A stretch of 64,000 nucleotides of DNA from Microtetraspora glauca (GTDB lineage: Bacteria > Actinomycetota > Actinomycetes > Streptosporangiales > Streptosporangiaceae), in contig BBYL01000006.1 of NCBI GenBank assembly GCA_001570385.1, forward strand, positions 62,001 to 126,000. The letters run 5' to 3'. The notes beneath the pieces are model-generated. The model was not told the DNA's origin, did no database searches, and saw nothing but the letters and a program-made list of their open reading frames with translations. Both the position numbers and the translations under genes were made by a program. How positions within the stretch are numbered: the stretch's first letter is position 1; each line of letters begins with the position of its first letter. Positions 42,635-54,226 of this stretch are shown one piece after another.

Positions 42635-43391
42635 TCACGTGCGCACGTGCGACGAGGCGAGGGGCCGGAGACATGGCGGGCAGGTCGAAGTCGTCGTTCC
42701 GCATGCGCAGCAACGCGTACGACGCCCCGGCGAAGCCGGCGGCGGCGACCAGCAGGCCGGCGCCCTGGGCGACGTGGCCGGGCAGGAATGGGTGGGTGGA
42801 GCCCCCCACGGCGAGGGCGATGCCCATCCACGCGGGGGCGACGCGGCTGCGCCACAGTGCGAGACCCAGCAGGAGCAGGCCGATGACGATGCCCACGATG
42901 AACAGCAGGCCCGCCACCTGCTGCACCGGATCGTTCTCCACCACGTCGTCGGAGAGCTTGGTCATGACGCCCACGTCGAGCCCCTCGCGGACGGTGTAGT
43001 ACGCGAGCGGGTCCCCACCGATGATCAGTGCGATCCCGGAGAAGGAGCCCAGCAGAGAGATGAAGGCGCCGAACGAGGTGAGTCGCGGGGCGCCGCGACG
43101 GGCCGCCCAGGCGACCGCGAACGTCGCGGCCGGGAGTCCGACGACGAAGACGGCGCCGACCAGCCTGAGGACGCCGATGAGCTGCTGGTGGGCCGTGTAG
43201 GCGGTCACGGTGTCGGCGAAGGACGACCCTCCGTCGACCGGGTTGAGCAGGTAGTAGACGGCCTGCGCGAGCATGGGAAGCGGAGCGATGACCGCGAGAA
43301 GGATGCGCCAGAAGCCGCGTACGTCGCGTAGCGGCGTGGCACGCGACGGGCCGCTGGTCGTCGCCGGGTCGGGTCGGGTGCCGGGTTCCAT
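42635..43391 (-). CDS. Integral membrane protein with probable 3' frameshift
   Basis: ATG at 43391 has GGAGGA just upstream and opens a protein with six hydrophobic segments (WRILLAVIAPLPMLAQAVYYLL, LRLVGAVFVVGLPAATFAVAW and others), then ALLRMRNDDFDLP, where such a protein would normally end. I do not know its family. In this frame no stop occurs until 41769, well inside and beyond the DUF4126 gene, and the extra residues are Arg-rich in a way that marks a non-coding frame. Two TGA codons at 42635-42637 and 42626-42628 lie in the neighbouring frame, so a one-base shift near 42640-42690 would end the protein at about 250 residues. The end given here is therefore an estimate. Confidence 0.6.
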
Positions 43392-43560
43392 GGGGTCCTC
43401 CGAATGTGGGGTGGTTTGGTCCTTCCTGCGGATCCGAGGGTGACCGGCGCGCGCCCCCGCCGTCGTGGGTGCGGCCTCCCATGCCGGTCCCGCGTACTCC
43501 CAGGCGAGATAGGAGCGCGCACCCATGGCCGCCGGGGTCGGCGGACCCGATGATGGGTCC

Positions 43561-45525
43561 ATGCCAGGGAAGCGGACCGCGCCTGTCGCCGTCGTCGCGG
43601 TAACGGGAGTCGTGGTCGTCGCGACATGGGTGTCGTGGTTCGCCGGCGGTCTCACCGTGGGCGACGCGGCGGAGTCGTACCTGTTGACGAACAGTGCGAT
43701 GTCGGTGACCTTCACCGCGTTCGGCGCGCTTGTGCTGGCACACTGGCCGCGACATCGGGTCGGGCTGCTCTTCGTCGCGTACGGCGCCTGCTACACCGTG
43801 AGCGTGGCGTGCCTGGGCGCGCTGTCGGGTGCGTTCACGCTGTCACCCGGCTGGGAACGCGCGATCGACCTGATCGGCATCACCGCCTGGATCCCGGCGC
43901 CGGTGGTGTGCCTGCCTCTGATCCTGCAGGTGTTCCCCGACGGTCGCCCGCTGTCCCCCAGGTGGCGGCCGCTGGCCGTGGTGACCGTCGCGCTGACCCT
44001 GCTGGCGCCGACCGTGACACTGCAGCCCGGCGGGGGCAGCGGTGAGTCGACGGCCGAGCAGGGCCCGCTGCTGCCCGACGCGGTCGAACGTGTCATAGCG
44101 ACCCTGATGCCCGTGTTCGTCGCCCTCGCCGGGCTGGTGCTGCTGGGGAGCATCGTCGCGCTCGGGCTTCGCGCGTACCGGTCGCGGGGTGCGGAGCGGC
44201 TGCAGGTGATGTGGCTGCTGTGGGCGGTGGTCCTGTTCGTGGCGCTGAACCTGCAGCGGATCGTCACCACCGACGGGCCGATCCTGTTCCTGTTCACCCT
44301 GCCGCTGATCCCCGCGGCGGCCACGGTGGCGATCGTGCGCCACCAGCTCTACGACATCCGGCTGATCGTCAACCGCTCCCTGGTGTACGGCCTCCTCACG
44401 CTGGGCGTGGTCGGGGCGTATCTGGGCATCGTCGCGGGACTCGCCCCGCTGGCCCGCGACCGGCTGTCGGCGAGCCCGCTGGTCGCGACCGCGATGATCG
44501 CGGTGGCGTTCGCGCCGGCCCGTTCAGCCGTGCAGTCCCTCGTGGACCGGCTCATGTACGGCCGGCGGCATGACCCGGCCGAGGCCGCCGCCCGGGTCGG
44601 GGTCCGTCTCGGCACGGGCCTGGAGGGTGTGCTGCGGGCGGTGTGCGAGGCGCTGCGCCTGCCCTACGCCGCGATCAGCTCCGACGGCCGCCTCATCTCG
44701 GCGTACGGCCGGCCCACGACGGCCTGGCACACGGTGGCGATCGAGGTGGCGGAGGGGGAGCCGGCGGACCTGCTCGTCGGCCTGCGCGCGGGGGAGACGC
44801 GGCTCTCGGCCGCCGACCGGCGGGCTCTCGGCCTGCTGGTCGCCCCCGTCGGCCTCGCCCTCCAGGCGGTGCGCCTGTCCGAGCGGCTGCGCGAGTCGCG
44901 CACGCAGATCGTGGCCGCCCGTGAGGAGGAGCGCCGGCGGCTGCGCCGCGACCTGCACGACGGCCTGGGCAGCGCGCTGACCGCGGTCACTCTCAAGGCC
45001 GACGCCGCGCACAACCTGCGGCAGAGCGATCCGGATCGGTGCGGGCGGTTGTTGCTCGACCTGCGCGCCGACCTGACCGACGCGATCGCGGACATCAGGC
45101 GGCTCGTCTACGATCTGCGCCCGCCCGACCTCGACGAGCTGGGGCTGGCCGGGGCGCTGCGCCAGCGCGCCCAGCAGTCCTGGCATCGTGACCAGGCCGG
45201 GTTCGTGGTCACCGTCGACATCCCCGACGACCTGCCGCCGCTGCCCGCGGCCGTGGAGGTCGCCGCGTACCGTATCGCCACCGAGGCGGTCACCAACGCC
45301 CTCCGGCACGGGCACGCGAGCACGTGCAGCGTCTCGCTGCGCGCCGACCACGCCCTGCACCTCGAAGTGCGCGACGACGGCACCGCCGCCGGTGGCGAGT
45401 GGTCCCACGGCGTGGGGCTGCGCTCCATGCACGAGCGCGCCGCCGAACTCGGCGGTACCCTCACCGCCGGACCCACCAACCGGGGTGGCCTCGTCCACGT
45501 CCTGCTACCACTGGAGCGCGCATGA
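43561..45525 (+). CDS. NarL-type sensor histidine kinase
   Basis: About 654 residues. Several transmembrane helices fill the first 300 residues, including RHQLYDIRLIVNRSLVYGLLT, common in actinobacterial kinases. A GAF-like region follows, then HisKA_3 with phospho-acceptor His near residue 465 (RRDLHDGLGSALTA) and an HATPase domain (ATEAVTNALRHG, GVGLRSMHERAAELGGTL). It should phosphorylate the response regulator that overlaps it by 4 bases. ATG at 43561 lies about 170 bases from the divergent membrane-protein gene. There is no clear ribosome site, so a leaderless start is possible. The signal is unknown. Confidence 0.9.
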   Translation: MPGKRTAPVAVVAVTGVVVVATWVSWFAGGLTVGDAAESYLLTNSAMSVTFTAFGALVLAHWPRHRVGLLFVAYGACYTVSVACLGALSGAFTLSPGWERAIDLIGITAWIPAPVVCLPLILQVFPDGRPLSPRWRPLAVVTVALTLLAPTVTLQPGGGSGESTAEQGPLLPDAVERVIATLMPVFVALAGLVLLGSIVALGLRAYRSRGAERLQVMWLLWAVVLFVALNLQRIVTTDGPILFLFTLPLIPAAATVAIVRHQLYDIRLIVNRSLVYGLLTLGVVGAYLGIVAGLAPLARDRLSASPLVATAMIAVAFAPARSAVQSLVDRLMYGRRHDPAEAAARVGVRLGTGLEGVLRAVCEALRLPYAAISSDGRLISAYGRPTTAWHTVAIEVAEGEPADLLVGLRAGETRLSAADRRALGLLVAPVGLALQAVRLSERLRESRTQIVAAREEERRRLRRDLHDGLGSALTAVTLKADAAHNLRQSDPDRCGRLLLDLRADLTDAIADIRRLVYDLRPPDLDELGLAGALRQRAQQSWHRDQAGFVVTVDIPDDLPPLPAAVEVAAYRIATEAVTNALRHGHASTCSVSLRADHALHLEVRDDGTAAGGEWSHGVGLRSMHERAAELGGTLTAGPTNRGGLVHVLLPLERA

Positions 45526-46187
45526 GCGCCGACGGCCCCATCCGCATCGTCGTGGTCGACGACCATCCGCTCATGCGCGAGGGGTTACGCGCCCTCGTCG
45601 CGTCACTGCCCGACGTCGAGGTCGTGGGCGAGGCCGGTGACGGCGAGGCCGCCCGCCGTGAGGCCCAGCTCACCCAGCCCGACATCGTGATCATGGACCT
45701 TCACATGCCCGGGACCAACGGGGTGGAGGCGACACGGGCGATCCTGCGGACCACGCCCGCGACGCGGGTGCTCGTGCTGACCATGTTCGAGGACGACGAC
45801 TCGGTCTTCGGGGCGATGCGGGCCGGCGCCTCCGGCTATCTCGTCAAGGGCGCCCAGCAGGACGAGATCGTCCGGGCGATCCGCTCCGTCGCCGCGGGAC
45901 ACGCCGTCTTCGGCCCGAGCGTGGCGCGCCGGATCATCGACTTCTTCGCCGGGGCGGCGCGCGCCGCCCCGGCCGCCGAGCCCTTTCCCGAACTCACCGC
46001 GCGCGAGCGCGAGGTCCTCGACCTGATCGCCGCGGGTCACACCAACCTCGCTATCGCCCGCCACCTCGTCATCAGCGTCAAGACCGTCAGCAACCACATC
46101 TCCGCGATCTTCGCCAAGCTTCAGGTCGCCGACCGGGCCGAGGCCATCATCCGGGCCCGGCAGGCCGGTCTCGGCAACAAACCATGA
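45522..46187 (+). CDS. NarL/FixJ-family response regulator
   Basis: 221 residues: a receiver domain with phospho-acceptor Asp59 (PDIVIMDLHMP) and the conserved Lys in SGYLVKGA, then a LuxR-type DNA-binding domain (ELTAREREVLDLIAAGHTN...ISVKTVSNHISAIFAKL). The ATG overlaps the kinase stop (ATGA), so the pair is co-translated and forms one two-component system. The targets are unknown; the neighbouring membrane-protein gene on the other strand is a candidate because it is divergently placed. Confidence 0.93.
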   Translation: MSADGPIRIVVVDDHPLMREGLRALVASLPDVEVVGEAGDGEAARREAQLTQPDIVIMDLHMPGTNGVEATRAILRTTPATRVLVLTMFEDDDSVFGAMRAGASGYLVKGAQQDEIVRAIRSVAAGHAVFGPSVARRIIDFFAGAARAAPAAEPFPELTAREREVLDLIAAGHTNLAIARHLVISVKTVSNHISAIFAKLQVADRAEAIIRARQAGLGNKP

Positions 46188-46228
46188 GCGCGCGACGCGA
46201 CCGGCGATGTCGCATCGGGACGCGGCAT

Positions 46229-46360
46229 CGTGCCGCGGTGCCGCCTGCTCGTGTCGTGTCGTGCCGCGTCCCGGTGCCGTGCCGCCTGCCGGTGTCGTGT
46301 CGCTGTCGTGGTCCGTGGTGTACGTGTCGTGACCCGGCGCCGTGCCGTGGTCCGTCGTGT
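46229..46360. repeat. Low-complexity TGCCG/TGTCG quasi-repeat
   Basis: About 130 bases between the response regulator and the flavoenzyme gene are made of short, imperfect units of GTGCCGC and GTGTCGT, for example GTGTCGTGTCGTGCCGC. The unit length is irregular, so this is a degenerate simple repeat and not a clean tandem array. No gene is supported here. Confidence 0.6.
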
Positions 46361-46369
46361 CAGGGGGAG

Positions 46370-47497
46370 TCAGGCGTCGGTGATGCCGCGGAGCCTCTCG
46401 ACCGCGTCGCCGTACCCCTTGATCATCTCGTAGACGACCTGGCGGGCCGGTTTGACCTGGTTCATCTGCCCGACGACCTGGCCGACGAAGTAGTTGGCCA
46501 GCTCACGCGCGCCCGGATTGCCGGACTCGGCGGCCTGACCCACCTGGGCCATCGCGGCCTCGGCCAGCAGGAGTTGCAGCGGCATCCCCAGCGGCCCCGG
46601 GCTCTCCGGGGCACCGTCCCACTCCTCGGTCCAGGCGGACCTGAGCTGGCGGGCGGGCTTGCCGGTACGCGAGCGGGACCTGACGGTGTCCCGCGACGTC
46701 GCGGCGAGCATCTTGCGCTTGACGACCGGTGGCGTCTCTGCCTCGTCCGTGGTGAGCCACACCGAGCCGCACCACACCCCCTCGGCGCCGAGGGCGAGCG
46801 CGGCGGCCACCTGCCGCCCCTCGGCGATGCCGCCCGCCGCGAGCACGGGCACCGGGGCCACGGCGTCCACGACCTGGGGGACCAGGACCATCGTGGACAC
46901 CTCACCCGTGTGCCCGCCTGCCTCGGTGCCCTGCGCGACGATGATGTCGGCTCCCGCGGCGACCTGGCGCGTCGCGTGTTCGACGGTGCCGACCAGGGCC
47001 GCGACCGGTACCCCGGCCGCCCGTGCCCGGTCCACCATCGCGGGGGGCGGCGGCCCGAGGGCGCTGGCGATCAGTCCGATGGGGTGCCTGAGCGCGACGT
47101 CGATCAGGCCGGTCGCGCCTTCCGGCGTGACCCTGCGCCCGGCCTCGTCCGCGCCGGGCTCCATGGGGCCGCCCGGGAGGCCGAGGCCGTACTTCCGGAA
47201 CAGGTGGGCGAGGAAGTCGCGATGCCTCTCGGGCACCAGGTCCAGCAGGTGCGCGCCGGGATCGGCGGCCCCGGGGTCGATCTTGCCGGGGACCAGCACG
47301 TCCACTCCGTACGGCCGGCCGTTCACCTGGGCGTCGATCCAGGACAGCTCCTGGTCCAGCCGCTCCGGCGAGTATGCGACGGCGCCGAGCACGCCGAACC
47401 CGCCCGCGTTGGTCACGGCGGCCACGACGTCGCGGCAGTGGCTGAACGCGAACAACGGGAAGTCGATGCCGAGCCGTTCGGTGAGGCTGGTGCGCAT
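46370..47497 (-). CDS. Nitronate monooxygenase / 2-nitropropane dioxygenase-like flavoenzyme
   Basis: A 375-residue FMN TIM-barrel protein. HCRDVVAAVTNAGGFGVLGA, IIVAQGTEAGGHTGEVSTMVL and VLAAGGIAEGRQVAAALALGAEGV are the usual FMN and phosphate-binding motifs, with the catalytic-type His in GGHTG. Family members oxidise alkyl nitronates, while some are enoyl-ACP reductases (FabK) or act in secondary metabolism. The ATG at 47497 is preceded by TAGGTT with six bases between, again suggesting a leaderless mRNA. The gene stands alone. Confidence 0.86.
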   Translation of the reverse strand: MRTSLTERLGIDFPLFAFSHCRDVVAAVTNAGGFGVLGAVAYSPERLDQELSWIDAQVNGRPYGVDVLVPGKIDPGAADPGAHLLDLVPERHRDFLAHLFRKYGLGLPGGPMEPGADEAGRRVTPEGATGLIDVALRHPIGLIASALGPPPPAMVDRARAAGVPVAALVGTVEHATRQVAAGADIIVAQGTEAGGHTGEVSTMVLVPQVVDAVAPVPVLAAGGIAEGRQVAAALALGAEGVWCGSVWLTTDEAETPPVVKRKMLAATSRDTVRSRSRTGKPARQLRSAWTEEWDGAPESPGPLGMPLQLLLAEAAMAQVGQAAESGNPGARELANYFVGQVVGQMNQVKPARQVVYEMIKGYGDAVERLRGITDA

Positions 47498-47503
47498 GCC
47501 GCG

Positions 47504-47509
47504 AACCTA
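47504..47509 (-). promoter_or_regulatory. -10 element for the flavoenzyme gene
   Basis: On the minus strand TAGGTT is followed by six bases (CGCGGC) and ATG at 47497, matching the arrangement seen at pyk, polA and coaE on the other strand. Confidence 0.55.
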
Positions 47510-47610
47510 CGCCCCAGAACGACGTTCGGTCTAGGGTGCGAACCGCCGCGCCGTACGCCGGAGGACGGCTCAGGAACCGCCGCGCCAGACGGCGGGGACG
47601 GCTCAGCCGC

Positions 47611-48369
47611 TCACTCGTGCGGGGCCAGATGCCGTACGGGCCGATCGTCCGGCCGCTCCGCCTCCTCCGGCCGCTCCGCCTCGTCCAGCCGCTCCGTGGC
47701 GCCCGGTACTGCCGCCGTGTCCGGTATGGCCGCCGTGCCGCCGGGGCGCGGCGCGGTCCAGCCCTCGTCCGGGTCGTACCTGCGCACGATCTTGGCGGGC
47801 ACCCCGGCGATGACCGAATGGTCCGGGAACTCGCCGCGCACCACGGCGCCCCCGGCGACCACGGACTGGCGGCCGATCCGAGTGCCGGGCAGGATGATCG
47901 CCCCGGTGCCCAGCCACGAGCCCGAGCCGATCGAGACCGGGTTGTTGCGCGGCCACTGGCGCCCGATGGGCATCTCGGGGTCGTCGTAGACGTGGTTCTG
48001 GTCGGTGATGTACACGTACGGTCCGGTGAAGACGTCCTCGCCGATGTCGATCGACTGGTGCCCCACGATGTGGCTGCCCCTGCCGATCGAGCAGCCGCGG
48101 CCGATCCTGACGATGGAGTCCGGTCCGAGGTCGACACCCGGTCCCATGCCCGCCGAGATCGACACGCGCTCGCCGACCAACGTGTGGTCGCCGATCTCGA
48201 TCCACGCCTCGCCGAAGATCGCGCCGAGCGGGAAGGACAGGCACGCGCCGTCGCCGAGACGCCGGAACCGATAGCCCGCGGGGGAGAGGGGGCTGACGGC
48301 CCCGGCCTCCCTCGCGTATGCCCAGCCACGGTGGAGCAAGCGGCCGACGGCGCGCTTCACGATCGACAT
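47611..48369 (-). CDS. Hexapeptide-repeat acyltransferase
   Basis: About 252 residues. The middle is a left-handed beta-helix with hexapeptide repeats (IGRGCSIGRGSHIVGHQSIDIGEDV) and the typical end VVAGGAVVRGEFPDHSVIAGVPAKIVRRY found in NodL/LacA/WcaF-type O-acetyltransferases. It should transfer an acetyl or other acyl group from CoA to a sugar. The C-terminal 45 residues are disordered and rich in Glu, Arg, Asp and Pro with AERPEEAERPDD duplications. ATG at 48369 is preceded by GAGGAG at 14 bases and by TAACTT at eight bases, so the start could be leaderless. It diverges from pyrG. Confidence 0.87.
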   Translation of the reverse strand: MSIVKRAVGRLLHRGWAYAREAGAVSPLSPAGYRFRRLGDGACLSFPLGAIFGEAWIEIGDHTLVGERVSISAGMGPGVDLGPDSIVRIGRGCSIGRGSHIVGHQSIDIGEDVFTGPYVYITDQNHVYDDPEMPIGRQWPRNNPVSIGSGSWLGTGAIILPGTRIGRQSVVAGGAVVRGEFPDHSVIAGVPAKIVRRYDPDEGWTAPRPGGTAAIPDTAAVPGATERLDEAERPEEAERPDDRPVRHLAPHE

Positions 48370-48371
48370 AA

Positions 48372-50794
<2,423 letters not shown>

Positions 50795-50829
50795 GTCCGT
50801 AGGGGGACGTCCTGAGCGAGACGGAGGCC

Positions 50830-51762
50830 GTGCTGTCCAGCTACCTCGCCCATCTGGCGGTGGAGCGGGGCCTGGCCGCCAACACGCTCGCCTCCTATCG
50901 GCGTGACCTGCGACGTTATGTGGACCATCTCCGGTCGCGTGGACTCGACACGTTCGCCGATGTGGCCGAGTCCGACGTCGTCGCCTTCCTGGCCGCGTTG
51001 CGGGAGGGCGACGACGAGCATCCGGCGCTGGTCGCCAGCTCGGCCGCGCGGGCCGTGTCGGCCGTGCGCGGCCTGCACAGGTTCGCGCTGCGCGAGGGGG
51101 TGGCCGGCCACGACCCGGCGCACGAGGTCCGCCCCCCGCGCCAGCTCCGCAGGCTCCCCAAGGCGATCACGGTCGCCGAGGTCGAGCGGCTCATCGCCGC
51201 CTCGGGCCCCGAGGACTCCCCGCTGGCCCTGCGCAACCGGGCGCTCCTGGAGGTCCTGTACGGCACGGGCGCCCGCATCTCGGAGGCGGTGGGCCTCGCC
51301 GTGGACGACGTGTCGCTCAGCGGGAGGTCCGGCGGCTCCTCGGGAGGCGAGGAGGACCAGGTTCGCCTGCGCGGCAAGGGGGGACGGTCCAGGATCGTCC
51401 CCATCGGGCAGTTCGCCCGCCAGGCGCTCGACGCGTACATGGTCAGGGCGCGGCCCCAGATCGCCGCGCACGGCCGCGGGACCCCGGGGCTGTTCCTCAA
51501 CGCCAGGGGCGGCAGGCTGACCCGTCAGGGTGCCTGGGAGGTCCTGCAACAAGCCGCGGAAAGAGCCGGTCTTTCCGGAGTTTCACCACATATGTTGCGG
51601 CATTCGTTCGCAACACATCTCCTTGACGGCGGAGCTGACGTTAGGGTTGTCCAGGAGTTGCTCGGCCATGCCTCGGTGACCACCACCCAGGTGTACACGT
51701 TGGTCACGGTCGACAAGCTCCGTGAGGTTTACGCGGCCACGCATCCCCGTGCACTGCGTTGA
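50830..51762 (+). CDS. xerD: Tyrosine recombinase XerD
   Basis: 310 residues with all six catalytic residues: R149 (GTGARISE), K183 (RGKGGRSR), H254 and R257 ([12 protein letters not shown]), H280 ([11 protein letters not shown]) and nucleophile Y289. With XerC it resolves chromosome dimers at dif. GTG at 50830 has GGAGG two bases upstream, which is close; a CTG at 50812 is also in frame, with AGGGGGA before it and six more residues. Its position between nudix and parA matches chromosomal xerD and argues against a phage integrase. A dif site was not found in the window. Confidence 0.93.
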   Translation: MLSSYLAHLAVERGLAANTLASYRRDLRRYVDHLRSRGLDTFADVAESDVVAFLAALREGDDEHPALVASSAARAVSAVRGLHRFALREGVAGHDPAHEVRPPRQLRRLPKAITVAEVERLIAASGPEDSPLALRNRALLEVLYGTGARISEAVGLAVDDVSLSGRSGGSSGGEEDQVRLRGKGGRSRIVPIGQFARQALDAYMVRARPQIAAHGRGTPGLFLNARGGRLTRQGAWEVLQQAAERAGLSGVSPHMLRHSFATHLLDGGADVRVVQELLGHASVTTTQVYTLVTVDKLREVYAATHPRALR

Positions 51763-51799
51763 AAAGGCGGCCGAATATCGCCCGGAAGGGCGCGGCGCC

Positions 51800-51828
51800 T
51801 TGCCGCATACGTGCCAAGCCTTTAAATT
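51800..51828 (+). promoter_or_regulatory. Promoter upstream of the parA-scpAB genes
   Basis: TTGCCG (51800-51805) and TAAATT (51823-51828) are separated by 17 bases and lie about 40 bases before the GTG at 51865. AGGGAGG serves as the ribosome site. Confidence 0.6.
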
Positions 51829-51864
51829 CGGTCGAGTTCGTGACCGTCAGGGAGGTTCAACAAG

Positions 51865-52758
51865 GTGACTGCGACCACCGATGCGACGTGGACCGCGGGG
51901 ACCCCCGGCGGTGAGATCGGGCCCACCGGCCGACCCCGTCCGGTCTTCCCGGACCCCGCCCGGCCCGAGAACCACGGTCCCGCGCGCATCGTCGCGATGG
52001 TCAACCAGAAGGGCGGCGTCGGCAAGACGACGACCACGATCAACCTGGGGGCGGCGCTCGCCGAGGTGGGCCAGCGGGTCCTCCTCGTGGACTTCGATCC
52101 GCAGGGCGCGCTGTCGGTGGGGCTCGGCATCGATCCCCGGCCGCTGGAGCTGACGATCTACGACCTCCTCATGGAGGAGCCCGACGTCACCGCCGAGGAC
52201 GTGCTGCTCAACACCACGGTCGAGGGCATGGACCTGCTGCCGAGCAACATCTTCCTGTCCGGCGCGGAGATCAGGCTCGTCAACGAGGTCGCCAGGGAGT
52301 ACGCCCTGCAGCGCTCGCTCGAACCCCTGCTGCCGCACTATGACATCTGCCTCATCGACTGCCAGCCGTCCCTCGGCCTGCTCACCGTCAACGCGCTGAC
52401 CTGCGCGCACAGCGTGATGATCCCGCTGGAGTGCGAGTTCTTCGCCCTCCGCGGCGTCGCCCTGCTGATGGAGTCGATCGGCAAGGTCCAGGAGCGTCTC
52501 AACAAGAACCTCGAGATCGACGGCCTGCTCGCGACGATGTACGACCCGCGCACGCTGCACGCCAGGGAAGTCCTCCAGACGATCATGCAGGGCTTCGGCG
52601 ACAAGGTCTTCCACACGGTCATCAACCGGACCGTCCGCTTCCCCGACGCGACCCTCGCGGGCGAGCCGATCACCCAGTTCGACCCCGGCTCCATGGGAGC
52701 CACCGCGTACCGCGAGCTGGCCCGCGAGCTGCTCGCCAGGTGGCCCGCCCGCGTCTGA
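51865..52758 (+). CDS. ParA/Soj-family segregation ATPase
   Basis: 297 residues with a disordered N-terminal tail of about 40 residues and a deviant Walker A, NQKGGVGKTTTTINLG. Walker B-like motifs are VLLVDFDPQGALSVGLG and YDICLIDCQPSLG. ParA-type ATPases position DNA or protein cargo on the nucleoid. No parB lies next to it, and scpA and scpB follow, so this is the second, scp-linked ParA homologue usual in actinobacteria and not the origin-proximal parAB. The start GTG has AGGGAGG about nine bases upstream. The scpA partner suggests a role in chromosome organisation. Confidence 0.92.
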   Translation: MTATTDATWTAGTPGGEIGPTGRPRPVFPDPARPENHGPARIVAMVNQKGGVGKTTTTINLGAALAEVGQRVLLVDFDPQGALSVGLGIDPRPLELTIYDLLMEEPDVTAEDVLLNTTVEGMDLLPSNIFLSGAEIRLVNEVAREYALQRSLEPLLPHYDICLIDCQPSLGLLTVNALTCAHSVMIPLECEFFALRGVALLMESIGKVQERLNKNLEIDGLLATMYDPRTLHAREVLQTIMQGFGDKVFHTVINRTVRFPDATLAGEPITQFDPGSMGATAYRELARELLARWPARV

Positions 52759-52836
52759 CGGCCCGGCGCTGCCCACCGGCCCGTTGTCCTGCTGATCCGT
52801 TCACGGGGAGCGACGGTGTACGGGACAATGGGCGGC

Positions 52837-53652
52837 GTGACCGAGCAGCCCGCCACCGCGTTCCAGGTGCACCTGGACGTCTTCGAGGGCCCCTTCGATC
52901 TGCTGCTCGGGCTGATCGCCAAGCACAAACTGGACATCACCGAGGTGTCCCTGCACAAGGTCACCGACGAGTTCATCGCCTACATCCGCTCCCGGGGCCC
53001 GGAGTGGGATCTGGACCAGACGAGCCACTTCCTGCTCGTCGCGGCGACGCTCCTGGACCTCAAGGCGGCCCGGCTGCTGCCCACCGGCGAGGTCGAGGAC
53101 GAGGAGGACCTCGCCCTGCTGGAGGCGCGTGACCTGCTGTTCGCCCGGCTCCTGCAGTACCGCGCCTACAAGGAGGTCGCCAAGATCTTCTCCGGCCGCA
53201 TGGCCGAGGAGGCGCTGCGCTTCCCCCGCGTGGTCCCGATGGAGCAGCGGTTCGCCAACCTGCTGCCGGAGCTGATCATCGGCATCGGGCCGGACCGGCT
53301 CGCCAAGATCGCCGTCAAGGTCTTCACACCGAAGGCTCCGCCGTCCGTCTCCGTGCATCACATGTACCAACCGCTCGCCAGCGTCCGCGAACAGGCCGCT
53401 ATCCTTGTCGAGCGGCTCAGGCTGGCCCGCACGGCCACCTTCCGGTCGCTGACCGCCGACTGCGCGGGCACGTTCGAGGTCGTCGCGCGTTTCCTGGCCG
53501 TCCTGGAGCTGTTCAGGGAGGCCGCTGTCTCCTTCGAGCAGCTGGAGCCTCTGGGCGATCTGTACGTGACCTGGACCGGCGCCGCCGACGGGGACGTGAC
53601 CGTCGGCGACGACTACGACGAGGGCAAGAAGGCCGCCGATGAGTCCGAGTGA
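52837..53652 (+). CDS. scpA: Segregation and condensation protein A (kleisin)
   Basis: About 271 residues. FQVHLDVFEGPFDLLLGLIAKHKLDI is the conserved N-terminal kleisin helix that binds the SMC neck, and HFLLVAATLLDLKAARLLP follows. The C-terminal winged helix binds the SMC head. GTG at 52837 (MTEQPATAF) is preferred to GTG 52816 or ATG 52828 because conservation starts there; GACAAT sits seven bases upstream, suggesting another leaderless start. It overlaps scpB by 14 bases. The smc gene is not in this window. Confidence 0.93.
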   Translation: MTEQPATAFQVHLDVFEGPFDLLLGLIAKHKLDITEVSLHKVTDEFIAYIRSRGPEWDLDQTSHFLLVAATLLDLKAARLLPTGEVEDEEDLALLEARDLLFARLLQYRAYKEVAKIFSGRMAEEALRFPRVVPMEQRFANLLPELIIGIGPDRLAKIAVKVFTPKAPPSVSVHHMYQPLASVREQAAILVERLRLARTATFRSLTADCAGTFEVVARFLAVLELFREAAVSFEQLEPLGDLYVTWTGAADGDVTVGDDYDEGKKAADESE

Positions 53653-54226
53653 GTCCGAGCACGTCGACGACACGACGATCACGGCCCGGCCCGATCTCAG
53701 GTCCGCGATCGAGGCCATCCTCCTCGTGGTGGACGAGCCGGTCGCCGAGGTGACGCTCGCACAGGTCCTGGAACGCCCGACCGGAGAGGTGGCCGCGGTC
53801 CTGCGTGACCTCTCGGCGGAATACACCGCCGCCGGGAGGGGTTTTGACCTCCGGGAGGTCGGCGGAGGCTGGCGCTTCTACACCCGGGCGGACTACGCCC
53901 AGGTGGTCGAGCGCTTCGTCCGGGACGGCCAGCAGGCGCGGCTCACGCAGGCCGCGCTGGAGACCCTCGCCGTGGTCGCCTACCGCCAGCCGGTCAGCCG
54001 GGCCAGGGTGGCGGCGGTCCGCGGCGTCAACAGCGACGGCGTCATGCGGACGCTGGTGGCGCGTGGCCTCGTGGAAGAGGCCGGCACCGATCCGGAGAGC
54101 CAGGCCGTGCTCTACCGGACGACGAGTTACTTCCTGGAGAGGCTGGGCCTGCGAGATCTCGGCGAACTGCCGGAGCTCGCCCCCTTCCTCCCCGACGACG
54201 TGGAAACCCTAGAGGAGCAGAAGTAG
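53639..54226 (+). CDS. scpB: Segregation and condensation protein B
   Basis: 195 residues with two winged-helix domains. SAIEAILLVVDEPV and LTQAALETLAVVAYRQPVSRARVAAVRGVNSDGVMRTL are the hallmark stretches. A dimer of ScpB binds ScpA in the SMC complex that compacts and segregates the chromosome. The ATG at 53639 lies within the scpA 3' end. Its last base is the first base of the next gene, a one-base overlap, so translation of scpA, scpB and the pseudouridine synthase is likely coupled. Confidence 0.95.
   Translation: MSPSESEHVDDTTITARPDLRSAIEAILLVVDEPVAEVTLAQVLERPTGEVAAVLRDLSAEYTAAGRGFDLREVGGGWRFYTRADYAQVVERFVRDGQQARLTQAALETLAVVAYRQPVSRARVAAVRGVNSDGVMRTLVARGLVEEAGTDPESQAVLYRTTSYFLERLGLRDLGELPELAPFLPDDVETLEEQK

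Noticed and set aside
42505..43755. 416-residue minus-strand frame overlapping the membrane protein
   Set aside because: It is Arg/Pro-rich with no hydrophobic pattern, while the frame from ATG 43391 has a ribosome site and clear helices.
50830..51762. Tyrosine recombinase as sign of an integrated element
   Set aside because: It lies in the conserved pyrG-nudix-xerD-parA order with no phage, plasmid or attachment-site features nearby.
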